64,000 nucleotides of DNA. Source: Streptomyces atroolivaceus (GTDB taxonomy: Bacteria; Actinomycetota; Actinomycetes; Streptomycetales; Streptomycetaceae). The stretch spans positions 138,393 through 202,392 of the forward strand of contig NZ_JNXG01000021.1 in NCBI RefSeq assembly GCF_000717025.1. The letters are read 5' to 3'. A model generated the notes under the pieces. It made no database searches and was not told the DNA's origin. It worked only from the letters and a program-made list of their open reading frames with translations. Shown piece after piece: positions 17,140 to 25,854 of this stretch (positions are counted from its first letter, which is position 1; each line of letters opens with the position of its first letter). The position numbers and the translations under genes are program-made.

Positions 17140-17171
17140 GTGGGGTGGCAGGATAATTTTCTGCCCTCCAC
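17140..17171. promoter_or_regulatory. Imperfect dyad around GATAATTTT before the DUF6421 gene
   Basis: GTGGGGTGGCAG (17140-17151) faces CTGCCCTCCAC (17161-17171) with one bulged base, and the loop carries an AT-rich ATAATT that could be a -10 box. It may be an operator overlapping the promoter of the three-gene operon that starts at 17237. Confidence 0.4.
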
Positions 17172-17236
17172 TTGTCCGAAGGGGCCACGCATGGATACGG
17201 TTACTTGACGCGAGGTTCTCCCGTGAAGGAAGTGCT

Positions 17237-18634
17237 ATGACGGAAATTCTTGAGCATGACGCCGCTGCCGGTGCGATAGCTGCTGCCCAGCGGGTCGTGG
17301 AGCACCCGGCCTGGCCCAGGCTCAAGAGTGCCGTGGAAGAGCTCCGCCCCTGGCAGTCCGAGGACGGTTCCATCGACTTCGCGGCCGAGGGCGCTCCCTC
17401 CGCGGAGACCGCCGCCGCCGTCGTCGAGCGGGTGGTCACGGCGGTCGAGCAGCTCTCCCCGCTGCTCCCGCACGACGAGGCCTACCACCGGGCGCTCGTC
17501 ACCGATCTGCGTCGCTGGGCCGCTGACGGTTTCGGTGTCCCTGACTTCCTCGACTCGCTGCTCGCCTTCCAGCCGGCCAGGAACCGTGCGGACGGCCTCC
17601 AGCATCTGGTCGTGTTCGCGATGTACACGCAGAACGGCAACCCGGACCGCAACCTCGAAGCCGTCGTGCTGCGCATGGTCTGGCCCGAGTGGCTTGCCGA
17701 CCTCGAAGCCACGCGCTACGACAACCCGCTGTTCTGCGGCATCACCTTCGAGGACTTCACCTCGGGCTACGATACCAACTCCGCCGTGCTGTTCCCCGAG
17801 ACCATCGCCGTACGCGAGGCGCCGGAACGCTTCAGCTGGGGCGGCATCTTCTGTGACCGTGAGGCCGCCCGTTTCCGCCGCGTGACCGAGGCGTCCGTCG
17901 AGCTCCTGGGCGTCGAGCTGCCCGACGACATCCGGGAGATGCTCGGGGACCAGAAGCGCTGCGAGCAGGCGTTCGTGCTCTGGGACATGGTCCACGACCG
18001 CACCCACAGCCATGGCGACCTGCCGTTCGACCCCTTCATGATCAAACAGCGCCAGCCGTTCTGGATGTACGGGCTCGAGGAGCTGCGCTGCGACCTCACC
18101 GCCTTCAGGGAGGCCGTGAAGCTGGAGGCCGACGGCTTCGGACAGGGTCGTGACGTCCAGTTCGCCGTGCTCTTCGACCGGATGTTCCGCTTCCCCGTCA
18201 CGGGTGAGCGGGTGCGCAACTACGACGGCCTCGGCGGCCAGCTGCTCTTCGCCTACCTCCACAAGCACGACGTGGTCCGCTGGACCGACAACACGCTCAG
18301 GATCGACTGGGCCCGTGCCCCGCAGGTCACCAACCAGCTCTGCGGAGAGATCGAGAAGCTCTACCGCGACGGCATCGACCGTCCCAAGCTCGTGCACTGG
18401 TTCGCGGCGTACGACCTGGTCGCGACCTACCTCGCACCCCACCCCGGATCCCGGTGGGCCAAGGGCCCCGACGCCCTGGACCTCGACCAGCCTCCCCGTA
18501 AGCTCGTCGACGACGTGCTTCCGGACGAGTTTCCCCTGAGCATGTTCTATGAGGCGCTCTCGAAGAAGCTGAAGCATGTGATCGCCTCCACCAAGGGGAT
18601 CACCGCGGCGGACGCCGGGCGGGCAGCTGCGTGA
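17237..18634 (+). CDS. DUF6421-family protein, first gene of a three-gene operon
   Basis: A 465-residue soluble protein of unknown function that I recognise as the Streptomyces DUF6421 type. ATG 17237 follows GAAGGAAG. A conserved-looking block HDRTHSHGDLPFDPFMIKQR (~residues 254-273), with three closely spaced His, resembles a metal site. The C-terminal half is rich in Trp and Tyr. No known domain or membrane segment is seen. The SDR and threonine aldolase genes follow at once, implying a common pathway. Confidence 0.82.
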   Translation: MTEILEHDAAAGAIAAAQRVVEHPAWPRLKSAVEELRPWQSEDGSIDFAAEGAPSAETAAAVVERVVTAVEQLSPLLPHDEAYHRALVTDLRRWAADGFGVPDFLDSLLAFQPARNRADGLQHLVVFAMYTQNGNPDRNLEAVVLRMVWPEWLADLEATRYDNPLFCGITFEDFTSGYDTNSAVLFPETIAVREAPERFSWGGIFCDREAARFRRVTEASVELLGVELPDDIREMLGDQKRCEQAFVLWDMVHDRTHSHGDLPFDPFMIKQRQPFWMYGLEELRCDLTAFREAVKLEADGFGQGRDVQFAVLFDRMFRFPVTGERVRNYDGLGGQLLFAYLHKHDVVRWTDNTLRIDWARAPQVTNQLCGEIEKLYRDGIDRPKLVHWFAAYDLVATYLAPHPGSRWAKGPDALDLDQPPRKLVDDVLPDEFPLSMFYEALSKKLKHVIASTKGITAADAGRAAA

Positions 18635-18660
18635 GCGCGGGTTCTGAGGAGGCGGTGGCG

Positions 18661-19425
18661 ATGAACGGAACAGGCATGGCCGACAGTGGTGCGCTCGAGG
18701 GCGCGGTGGTCGCGGTGGCCGGAGCGGCAGGGCCCGCGGGCCGCGCCACCTTGCTCAGGCTCGCCGAGGCGGGTGCGACCGTGGTCGCCTCCGACGCCAA
18801 CCCCGAACGGCTCGTGGAGGCGGTCGACGCCGCGCGCTACGCACACGGCGGAGCGACGGTCACCGGTGACACGGTCGATCTGCTCGATCCGGCAGCCGCG
18901 CGGGAATGGGCGCTCAAGACGGAGAAGGAGTTCGGTCGTGTCGACGGTCTGGTCCACCTGGTCGGGGGTTGGCGCGGCGGCGCCGGTTTCGGTGACACCA
19001 GCCTCGCCGACTGGGACTACCTCGAGAAGCTGCTGATCCGTACCGTCCAGTCCACCTCGCTCGCCTTCAACGAGGTCATCCAGCGCAGCGACCGGGGCCG
19101 GTACGTGCTGATCAGCGCGGCAGGAGCCAGCAGCCCCACCGCCGGCAACGCGGCCTACGCCGCGTCCAAGGCGGCCGCCGAGGCCTGGACGCTCGCCCTT
19201 GCCGACGCCTTCCGCAAGGCGGGGGGTGACGCGGGCCCGACGTCGGCTGCTGCGATCCTTGTCGTCAAGGCACTGGTGCACGACGCGATGCGCGCCGAGC
19301 GCCCGAATGCGAAGTTCGCGGGCTTCACGGACGTCACGGAGCTGGCCGAGGCCATCGCCGGAGTCTGGGACATGCCCGCCGGAGAAGTGAACGGAAAGCG
19401 TCTGTGGCTGACTCCGCAACCGTAA
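18661..19425 (+). CDS. Short-chain dehydrogenase/reductase
   Basis: A 254-residue NAD(P)-dependent oxidoreductase. The glycine-rich loop is GAAGPAGRAT, a variant of TGxxxGxG. The active site keeps Tyr166 and Lys170 in YAASK, with a Ser-rich SAAGASSPTAG supplying the catalytic Ser. ATG 18661 has GAGGAGG 8 nt upstream. GTG 18631, which overlaps the DUF6421 stop, is an alternative start. The substrate is unknown. Confidence 0.88.
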   Translation: MNGTGMADSGALEGAVVAVAGAAGPAGRATLLRLAEAGATVVASDANPERLVEAVDAARYAHGGATVTGDTVDLLDPAAAREWALKTEKEFGRVDGLVHLVGGWRGGAGFGDTSLADWDYLEKLLIRTVQSTSLAFNEVIQRSDRGRYVLISAAGASSPTAGNAAYAASKAAAEAWTLALADAFRKAGGDAGPTSAAAILVVKALVHDAMRAERPNAKFAGFTDVTELAEAIAGVWDMPAGEVNGKRLWLTPQP

Positions 19426-20486
19426 GGACCGATGCGCGACGTCATCACGATCCGCAGGTACGCGGCTTCGCCAGTGACAACTACGCCGGTGCGCACCCGG
19501 AGGTACTCGCGGCCCTCGCCCTCGCCAACGGCGGTCATCAGGTCGCCTACGGCGAGGACGACTACACCGGGCACCTCCAAAGGGTCATGCACAGCCACTT
19601 CGGCCCCACCGCGGAGGCCTTCCCGGTCTTCAACGGCACCGGAGCCAACGTCGTCGCCCTGCAGGCGCTGACCGACCGCTGGGGTGCGGTGATCTGCGCC
19701 GAGTCCGCCCACATCAACGTGGACGAGGGCGGTGCGCCGGAGCGGGTCGGCGGGCTGAAGCTGCTCACCGTCCCGACCCCGGACGGCAAGCTCACGCCGG
19801 AGCTCATCGACCGCGAGGCGTACGGGTGGGAGGACGAGCACCGGGCGATGCCGCAGGTCGTCTCGATCACCCAGAACACCGAGCTCGGCACCGTCTACAC
19901 GCCCGACGAGATCCGCGCCGTCTGCGACCACGCCCACGAGCGGGGCATGAAGGTGCACCTCGACGGAGCCCGGATAGCCAACGCCGCCGCATCGCTGGAC
20001 GTGCCGATGCGTACGTTCACCAACACGGTCGGTGTCGACGTCCTCTCGTTCGGCGGCACCAAGAACGGCGCGCTCTTCGGAGAGGCCGTGGTCGTCCTGG
20101 ACCCGGACTCGGTCCGGGCCATGAAGCACCTGCGCAAGCTGTCGATGCAGCTCGCCTCCAAGATGCGCTTCGTCTCGGTCCAGCTCGAGGCGCTGCTCGC
20201 CCGCGACCTCTGGCTGCGCAACGCGCGGCACGCCAACGCCATGGCCCAGCGGCTCGCCGAAGGGGTCCGGACCGTCGACGGCGTGGAGATCCTCCACCCC
20301 GTCCAGGCCAACGCCGTCTTCGCGCGGTTGCCGCACGAGGTGACCGAGCGGCTGCAGAAGCGGTTCCGGTTCTACTTCTGGGACGAGAAGGCCGGAGACG
20401 TCCGGTGGATGTGCGCCTTCGACACCCGCGAGGACGACGTGGACGCCTTCCTGCTGGCGCTCAAGGAGGAGATGGCCAAGCAGTAG
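19404..20486 (+). CDS. Low-specificity L-threonine aldolase family, PLP enzyme
   Basis: A 360-residue fold-type I PLP enzyme that splits beta-hydroxy amino acids into glycine and an aldehyde. FASDNYAGAHPEV is the N-terminal family motif. VHLDGARIANA holds the PLP-pyridine Asp, and SFGGTKNG carries the Schiff-base Lys220. The GTG start overlaps the SDR gene by 22 bp, so translation is probably coupled. A hairpin follows at 20499. Confidence 0.92.
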   Translation: MADSATVRTDARRHHDPQVRGFASDNYAGAHPEVLAALALANGGHQVAYGEDDYTGHLQRVMHSHFGPTAEAFPVFNGTGANVVALQALTDRWGAVICAESAHINVDEGGAPERVGGLKLLTVPTPDGKLTPELIDREAYGWEDEHRAMPQVVSITQNTELGTVYTPDEIRAVCDHAHERGMKVHLDGARIANAAASLDVPMRTFTNTVGVDVLSFGGTKNGALFGEAVVVLDPDSVRAMKHLRKLSMQLASKMRFVSVQLEALLARDLWLRNARHANAMAQRLAEGVRTVDGVEILHPVQANAVFARLPHEVTERLQKRFRFYFWDEKAGDVRWMCAFDTREDDVDAFLLALKEEMAKQ

Positions 20487-20498
20487 CAGCATAAGTAT

Positions 20499-20535
20499 GC
20501 GGTCGAGCGGAAATGTATTGCCTCTGCTCGGCCGC
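20499..20535 (+). terminator. Inverted repeat after the threonine aldolase gene
   Basis: GCGGTCGAGC (20499-20508) pairs with GCTCGGCCGC (20526-20535), with one G-T wobble on RNA and a 17-base loop. It is a likely operon end that abuts the next promoter. Confidence 0.5.
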
Positions 20536-20540
20536 ATCGC

Positions 20541-20546
20541 TACGCT
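20541..20546 (+). promoter_or_regulatory. Candidate -10 (TACGCT) for a leaderless transcript
   Basis: TACGCT ends 8 nt before the ATG at 20555, with only CCCCGGGC between. No Shine-Dalgarno site is present, so the mRNA may begin at the start codon. Confidence 0.45.
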
Positions 20547-20554
20547 CCCCGGGC

Positions 20555-21151
20555 ATGAAGCTGATTCAGCACGCCTCGGATCTCTCCGCCTATCTCGCCG
20601 ACGACGAGGTCATCGATCACCGCCACCCGCTCGTGACCGAGACCGCCGAGCGCCTCGGTGCGGGCGAGGGTGATGCGCATGTGTACGCCTCCGCCGCTTT
20701 CGCCTTCGTTCGCGACTCCGTCCCGCACTCGATGGACGTGGGGGACCCCCGGGTCACCTGGCGCGCGTCCGACGTCCTGGCCGCTCGCACCGGCATCTGC
20801 TACGCCAAGGCACACGCCCTGACCGCCCTGCTCCGGGCCGGGGGCATTCATGCCGGCCTCTGCTACCAGCGGCTCACCGGCGCGGGCGGGGGGCCCGTCG
20901 TTCACGGCCTGGTCGCCGTGCGGCTCCCCGGCCGGGAGCGGTGGGCACGGCAGGATCCGCGCGGGAACGTAGGCGGGATCGACGCCCAGTTCTCCATGGA
21001 GGAGGAGCGGTTGGCCTGGGTGGTCCGACCGGAGTTCAATGAGATGGACTATCCGGTAGTCTATGAAGCACCGCACCCGGCGCCTCTCCACGCACTGCGG
21101 AGCTCACGCGACTGTGCGGAACTGGGGCGGAATCTGCCCGCCTCGCTCTGA
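20555..21151 (+). CDS. Transglutaminase-like (cysteine protease fold) protein
   Basis: A 198-residue cytoplasmic protein. The triad is suggested by Cys in ARTGICYAKAHALTALLR, His in VVHGLVAVRL and Asp in WARQDPRGN. This matches the transglutaminase-core superfamily, which in bacteria often acts as a peptidase or peptide-modifying enzyme. It starts 68 bp after the aldolase and probably has its own promoter. The C-terminus runs into the decayed B3/4 gene region. Confidence 0.85.
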   Translation: MKLIQHASDLSAYLADDEVIDHRHPLVTETAERLGAGEGDAHVYASAAFAFVRDSVPHSMDVGDPRVTWRASDVLAARTGICYAKAHALTALLRAGGIHAGLCYQRLTGAGGGPVVHGLVAVRLPGRERWARQDPRGNVGGIDAQFSMEEERLAWVVRPEFNEMDYPVVYEAPHPAPLHALRSSRDCAELGRNLPASL

Positions 21152-21162
21152 ACCCGTCACGC

Positions 21163-21825
21163 CCTTGACTCCCGCGCCGGAGCAATGCGGGACGACGGTC
21201 CTGACGATCACGGTCTCCGACGACGTCCGCAGCCTCGCCCCGGGCTTCACCCACCTCGCCGTCGAGGCGCACGGCCTGGCCGACGGGCCCAGCGACGAGA
21301 ACGGTTCGGCCCTGCTGGACGACGCGCCCCGAAGGCTCACCGCGCGCCTCGGAGGCCGTTCTCCGCACGAGGATCCGCATGTCGCCGCCTGGCGCGACAT
21401 GTGCACGGCCTTCGGGGCCAAGCCTTCCCGCATCAACCGCCCGGTCGACCTCTCGGCGCGATCAGCGTGGCCCGTCTGATCCCTGCCGGCGGCGAGGACA
21501 GCGACCGCATCAGGGGAGCCACGAGGCTGGTGCGCTCCACCGGCCGGGAGGAGTTCCCCACGGTCGTCGGCGGTCAGACGGTCATCGAGCACCCGGAGTG
21601 CGGGGAGGTCGTCCGGTGCGACGACGAATCCGTCACCGCAGGCGCTGGAACCGGCGTCAGGGCACGCGCACCCGCATCACCGAGGTGTCGGTCAACGCCG
21701 TCTTCCTGCTGGAGGGACTCGTTCCCGCGGCCCCGGCGGGGCTCGGGGCCGCGGCCACCGAGCTCGCCGAGTACGTCGAGAAGACGAGCCCTGGGGTGCG
21801 GATCACCCTCCACGGCCCCGAGTGA
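21163..21825 (+). pseudogene. Decayed B3/4 (tRNA-binding) domain gene
   Basis: Three reading frames together give one B3/4-domain protein of the type related to the phenylalanyl-tRNA synthetase editing region. Frame one (to the stop at 21479) covers ITVSDDVRSLAPGFTH to FGAKPSR, then INRPVDL. About 20 residues normally between those last two motifs are missing. After VDL the frame slips, and AISVARLIPAGGED to EVVRCDD continues in a second frame. A second slip near 21635 moves the match to RRWNRRQGTRTR and FLLEGLVPAAPAG, ending at 21825. The deletion plus two frameshifts cannot give a full protein; sequencing error could explain the shifts but not the deletion. Confidence 0.85.
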
Positions 21826-21848
21826 CGTCTCCCTCACCGCGCGACGGC

Positions 21849-22571
21849 TCAGCCGAGCTCGCGGGCTTCTGCGGGCGTCGGCGCCGTACCGCCGAGGTGC
21901 GACGGGACCCACCAGGTGTCGGCCGCGTCCTTGGGGCGCACCGGGTAGGCGCGCTGCGCCGCCTCGAGGAGCTCCTGGACACGTTCACGCAGACGGCGGG
22001 TGATGGCCCCCGCGTACTGGTCGGCGGGGGCCTCCATGGCCTCGCCCACGCGGATCGTGATGGGGGTGTGGCTGCGCCGGAAGTTGCGCGGGCGCCCCTT
22101 CGTCCACAGTCGCTGGGTGCCCCACAGCGCCATCGGGATCAACGGCACGCCGGCCTCCTGGGCCAGCCGCGCGGCGCCCGACTTGAAGCTCTTCAGGGTG
22201 AAGGACTGCGAGATCGTCGCCTCGGGGAAGACGCCGACGATCTCACCCGCGCGCAGCGACGCGAGCGCGTGCGCGTAGGCGTCCTCACCCTGGTTGCGGT
22301 CGACGGGGATGTGCTTCATGCCGCGCATCAGCGGCCCGGACACCTTGTGCCGGAACACCGACTCCTTCGCCATGAAACGGACGAGCCGCTTCTGGGGGAG
22401 GGCGCCGAGCCCGGTGAAGATGAAGTCCAGATAGCTGATGTGGTTGCTGACCAGAACCGCGCCACCGGTCTTCGGGATGTGCTCCGAACCCTGGGTGTCG
22501 ATCTTCAGGTCGAGCGCCTTGAACAGCGTGCGAGCGGCGCCGATGACCGGCCGATAGACGAGCTCTGCCAT
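21849..22571 (-). CDS. Lysophospholipid (1-acylglycerol-3-phosphate) acyltransferase family
   Basis: A 240-residue PlsC-like membrane-associated enzyme that transfers an acyl group to a glycerolipid hydroxyl. SNHISYLD holds the catalytic His44 and Asp49 (HX4D), FPEATIS is the third acyltransferase motif, and PLIPMALWGTQ the fourth. The C-terminal ~30 residues (VRPKDAADTWWVPSHLGG) extend past the domain. The exact acceptor is unknown. Confidence 0.9.
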   Translation of the reverse strand: MAELVYRPVIGAARTLFKALDLKIDTQGSEHIPKTGGAVLVSNHISYLDFIFTGLGALPQKRLVRFMAKESVFRHKVSGPLMRGMKHIPVDRNQGEDAYAHALASLRAGEIVGVFPEATISQSFTLKSFKSGAARLAQEAGVPLIPMALWGTQRLWTKGRPRNFRRSHTPITIRVGEAMEAPADQYAGAITRRLRERVQELLEAAQRAYPVRPKDAADTWWVPSHLGGTAPTPAEARELG

Positions 22572-22646
22572 CTGGATGAAGACCCTTCTTCAATGCCTGG
22601 GGAGGGTTCTCCCGGCGGAAGTTACGCAGCCGTAGGTTTTCGGCAT

Positions 22647-22664
22647 TGGGGCGATCGTGCCCCA
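22647..22664. promoter_or_regulatory. Dyad TGGGGC-N6-GCCCCA upstream of the acyltransferase gene
   Basis: Perfect 6-bp arms about 75 bp before the minus-strand acyltransferase start, inside the divergent region shared with the thioredoxin gene. It could be an operator or a hairpin. Confidence 0.35.
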
Positions 22665-22790
22665 TGTGCGACGCCGTGGCCAGCCCCAAAGGGCCCGGGG
22701 CGGGAGATTCTCGTCACGTGACTTCTCCGGGAATGTATTGCGGTCGTGGGGTGCTGACCCTTTGCGCAGAGCTCTGAGAGGGAGGCCGGG

Positions 22791-23117
22791 ATGGACCCGA
22801 AGACAGCTGCCGGCACGCTGGACGCGGCCCAACTCGGTGTGGAGCTGGGGGATCGGGCCACCCTTGTGCAGTTCTCGAGTGCGTTCTGCCAGCCGTGCCG
22901 CGCCACCCGGCGCACCCTCGCGGAGGTGGCCGGGATGGTCGAGGGCGTCGCCCACGTCGAGATCGACGCCGAGGCGCATCTCGCGCTCGTACGCAGTCTC
23001 GGTATCAGCCGCACGCCCACGGTCCTGGTGCTGGACGCGGCGGGCCGTATCGTCCGCCGGGCAGCGGGCCAGCCGCGTACGGCGGATGTCGTCGCCGCGC
23101 TGGGGCAGGCGATGTGA
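22791..23117 (+). CDS. Thioredoxin-family protein
   Basis: A 108-residue single-domain thioredoxin fold. The active site is Cys33-Gln-Pro-Cys36, unlike the CGPC of general thioredoxins. The cis-proline is in SRTPTVLVLD. There is no signal peptide, so it is cytoplasmic. GAGGGAGG precedes the ATG. The CQPC centre may shift the redox potential towards a specialised partner, which is unknown. Confidence 0.88.
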   Translation: MDPKTAAGTLDAAQLGVELGDRATLVQFSSAFCQPCRATRRTLAEVAGMVEGVAHVEIDAEAHLALVRSLGISRTPTVLVLDAAGRIVRRAAGQPRTADVVAALGQAM

Positions 23118-23189
23118 CGGACCGTGACGCATCTCCCACATGACGGGACGCACTTGACTGTGTACACCACGCATCGTCACCCTGACGTC

Positions 23190-23270
23190 ATGCCGCCAGA
23201 ACTCCTTCTCTTCGGCCGGGTCCACGTGGACCTCGTGCGCCACGCGAGCGCGCGCTGTCCGGGTGTCTGA
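23190..23270 (+). CDS. Putative cysteine-responsive leader peptide, 26 aa
   Basis: A short ORF encoding MPPELLLFGRVHVDLVRHAS followed by ARCPGV. It matches the recurrent actinobacterial leader-peptide pattern RxHVDLxRxASAxC upstream of sulfur and redox genes. No Shine-Dalgarno site precedes the ATG, as expected if the mRNA is leaderless. TTGACT at 23154 could be its -35 box, though no clear -10 box is seen. It ends 43 bp before the flavin reductase start. By analogy with mycobacterial cysteine-attenuation ORFs, ribosome progress at the Cys codon may set downstream expression. Confidence 0.8.
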   Translation: MPPELLLFGRVHVDLVRHASARCPGV

Positions 23271-23313
23271 AGAACTCACGGACCCGTACGCCCTCTCGCA
23301 GAAGGATCTTTCC

Positions 23314-23820
23314 ATGACGGCATCGCCCGATCTCGCCACCTCCCGCACGGCTGCCCCCGAGCTTCTGCGCTCCGCCTTCCGTCAGCACGCCGCCGGCGTC
23401 GCCGTGATCACCGCCGCCGGCCCGGAGCCGGTCGGATTCACCGCGACCTCACTCAGCTCCGTGGCCGCCGAGCCGCCGCTCATCTCCTTCGGGGTGGGCA
23501 CCTCCTCCTCCAGTTGGCCCGTGGTCGCTGAGGCGGAGCACGTGGGCGTCCACATACTCGGCGAGGGTCAGCAGGAGCTCGCCGCGACGTTCGCCCGCAG
23601 CGGAGCCGACCGTTTCGGCCCCTCCACCGTCTGGCGCACGGGCCCGGAGGGGGTGCCGCTGCTCGGGGGAGTGGTGGCCTGGCTGGTCTGCCGGGTGGTG
23701 GCCAGGATCCCGGCGGGGGACCACCGGATCGTGATCGCCGAGATCGTGGCCGGGGACCCCTCGGAGGGGGGCCGGCCGCTGGTCTACCACCAGGGCCGGT
23801 TCACGGCTCTGCGAGACTGA
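23314..23820 (+). CDS. Flavin reductase family protein (FMN-binding split barrel)
   Basis: A 168-residue flavin reductase of the HpaC/DIM6-NTAB type that reduces FMN or FAD with NAD(P)H, usually for a partner monooxygenase. FRQHAAGVAVIT and GFTATSLSSVAAEPPLISF are the flavin-binding hallmarks, and HRIVIAEIV with LVYHQGRF end the domain. ATG 23314 has AGGA 7 nt upstream. No monooxygenase gene adjoins it. The leader peptide upstream suggests control by cysteine or sulfur status. Confidence 0.9.
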   Translation: MTASPDLATSRTAAPELLRSAFRQHAAGVAVITAAGPEPVGFTATSLSSVAAEPPLISFGVGTSSSSWPVVAEAEHVGVHILGEGQQELAATFARSGADRFGPSTVWRTGPEGVPLLGGVVAWLVCRVVARIPAGDHRIVIAEIVAGDPSEGGRPLVYHQGRFTALRD

Positions 23821-23892
23821 GGGCGAGCAGGGTGCCGGTGGAACGGACTCCGTTGGCTACGTCACAGTTCCAAGCGCTTGCTTATGGGTAAC

Positions 23893-23914
23893 GTACTGGG
23901 TGTACTGGCGAGTA
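23893..23914. promoter_or_regulatory. GTACTGG repeats with palindrome TACTGGCGAGTA before etfB
   Basis: GTACTGG occurs at 23893-23899 and 23902-23908. The second copy forms the inverted repeat TACT-GGCG-AGTA (23903-23914), ~108 bp before the etfB start. It resembles a TetR-type operator of fatty-acid catabolism genes; this is an inference from shape and context. Confidence 0.4.
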
Positions 23915-24021
23915 ATATTTCACCGGGAGCCGGGTCGCCCCGACCGGAAACCGCTCGATATGGCGCCTATGCTGCGTGCAACAAGGCAGCCCAGAAATGA
24001 CGATGCAGTAGGAGAGCCGGC

Positions 24022-24807
24022 GTGAGCTTGAGGATCGTTGTCTGTGTGAAGTACGTGCCCGACGCCACCGGCGACCGGCACTTCGCCGATGACCTGACCC
24101 TGGACCGTGACGACGTCGACGGTCTGCTGTCGGAGCTCGACGAGTACGCGGTCGAGCAGGCGCTGCAGATCGCCGACGAGGCGGACGACGCGGAGATCAC
24201 CGTGCTCACGGTGGGTCCCGAGGACGCCAAGGACGCGCTGCGCAAGGCGCTGTCGATGGGCGCCGACAAGGCGGTCCACGTCGAGGACGACGACCTCCAC
24301 GGCACCGACGTCATCGGCACCTCCCTGGTCCTGGCCAAGGCCGTGGAGAAGACCGGCTACGACCTGGTCATCTGCGGCATGGCGTCGACGGACGGCACCA
24401 TGGGCGTGCTCCCGGCGCTGCTCGCGGAGCGCCTCGGCGTCCCGCAGGTCACGCTGCTCTCCGAGGTGTCGGTCGACGGCGGCACGGTCAAGGGCCGTCG
24501 CGACGGCGACTCCGCGTCCGAGCAGCTCGAAGCGTCCCTTCCGGCCGTGGTCTCCGTGACCGACCAGTCGGGCGAGGCCCGCTACCCGTCGTTCAAGGGC
24601 ATCATGGCGGCGAAGAAGAAGCCGGTGGAGTCCCTGGACCTGGAGGACCTGGAGATCGAGGCGGACGAGGTCGGCCTGGGCGGCTCCTGGACCGCGGTCG
24701 ACTCCGCGGCCGAGCGTCCCGCCCGCACCGCGGGCACGATCGTCAAGGACGAGGGCGAGGGCGGCAAGCAGCTGGCCGAGTTCCTTGCGGGCCAGAAGTT
24801 CATCTGA
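24022..24807 (+). CDS. etfB: Electron transfer flavoprotein beta subunit
   Basis: A 261-residue partner of EtfA that collects electrons from acyl-CoA dehydrogenases and other flavoproteins. IVVCVKYVPDATGDRHF is the usual N-terminus, DEYAVEQALQIAD the helix that follows, and GMASTDGTMGVLPALLAERLG the AMP-binding region. GTG 24022 has AGGAGA upstream. etfA follows 57 bp later, forming an operon. Confidence 0.97.
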   Translation: MSLRIVVCVKYVPDATGDRHFADDLTLDRDDVDGLLSELDEYAVEQALQIADEADDAEITVLTVGPEDAKDALRKALSMGADKAVHVEDDDLHGTDVIGTSLVLAKAVEKTGYDLVICGMASTDGTMGVLPALLAERLGVPQVTLLSEVSVDGGTVKGRRDGDSASEQLEASLPAVVSVTDQSGEARYPSFKGIMAAKKKPVESLDLEDLEIEADEVGLGGSWTAVDSAAERPARTAGTIVKDEGEGGKQLAEFLAGQKFI

Positions 24808-24864
24808 GCCCCGCCCGTTCCCATCGCCGCCCCGCCTCTTTCGCACGCAGGAGATTGAAGTCCC

Positions 24865-25827
24865 ATGGCTGAAGTTCTCGTCTATGTCGACCACGTGGAC
24901 GGTGCCGTCCGCAAGCCCACCCTGGAGCTGCTGACGCTCGCCCGCCGCATCGGCGAGCCGGTAGCCGTCGCCCTCGGCAACGGGGCCGCCGACACCGCCG
25001 CCGCGCTCGCCGAGCACGGTGCGGTCAAGGTGCTGACCGCCGACGCCCCGGAGTTCGCCGACTACCTCGTCGTACCGAAGGTGGACGCGCTCCAGGCGGC
25101 GTACGACGCGGTGTCCCCGGCCGCCGTGCTGCTTCCCTCCTCGGCCGAGGCCAAGGAGATCGCGGCCCGTCTCGCGCTCCGCATCGGTTCCGGCATCATC
25201 ACCGACGCCGTCGACCTCGAGGCCGGTGACCAGGGCCCGGTCGCCACGCAGTCGGCGTTCGCCGCCTCGTACACGACCAAGTCCCGTGTTTCCAAGGGCA
25301 CTCCGGTCATCACGGTCAAGCCGAACTCGGTCGCCGTCGAAGCCGCCCCGGCCGCGGGTGCCGTCGAGTCCCTCGCGGTCTCCTTCTCGGCGACGGCCAC
25401 CGGCACCAAGGTCCTCTCGCGCACCCCGCGTGAGTCGACCGGCCGTCCGGAGCTGACCGAGGCCGCGATCGTCGTCTCCGGTGGCCGTGGTGTCAACGGC
25501 GCGGAGAACTTCGCGATCATCGAGGCGCTCGCCGACTCGCTCGGTGCGGCCGTCGGCGCCTCGCGTGCCGCGGTCGACGCCGGCTGGTACCCGCACACCA
25601 ACCAGGTGGGCCAGACCGGCAAGTCGGTCTCCCCGCAGCTGTACATCGCCTCGGGTATCTCGGGCGCGATCCAGCACAGGGCGGGCATGCAGACCTCGAA
25701 GACCATCGTCGCGGTGAACAAGGACGCCGAGGCCCCGATCTTCGACCTCGTCGACTACGGCGTCGTCGGCGACCTCTTCGACGTCGTCCCGCAGCTCACC
25801 GACGAGGTCAAGTCCCGCAAGGGCTGA
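24865..25827 (+). CDS. etfA: Electron transfer flavoprotein alpha subunit
   Basis: A 320-residue FAD-binding subunit. The C-terminal domain has the family signature with [20 protein letters not shown] and [20 protein letters not shown], which bind FAD. The N-terminal domain (1-~190) pairs with EtfB. Length is normal. A strong terminator follows 27 bp after the stop. Confidence 0.97.
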   Translation: MAEVLVYVDHVDGAVRKPTLELLTLARRIGEPVAVALGNGAADTAAALAEHGAVKVLTADAPEFADYLVVPKVDALQAAYDAVSPAAVLLPSSAEAKEIAARLALRIGSGIITDAVDLEAGDQGPVATQSAFAASYTTKSRVSKGTPVITVKPNSVAVEAAPAAGAVESLAVSFSATATGTKVLSRTPRESTGRPELTEAAIVVSGGRGVNGAENFAIIEALADSLGAAVGASRAAVDAGWYPHTNQVGQTGKSVSPQLYIASGISGAIQHRAGMQTSKTIVAVNKDAEAPIFDLVDYGVVGDLFDVVPQLTDEVKSRKG

Positions 25828-25854
25828 CCCGGCAGGAGTCCTGCCCGCACGTAG

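Noticed and set aside
22721..22777. A 20-aa-scale ORF with two Cys codons (VTSPGMYCGRGVLTLCAEL) before the thioredoxin gene
   Set aside because: It could be a cysteine leader, but it lacks the HVDL/ASA core of known leader peptides and is too short to judge.
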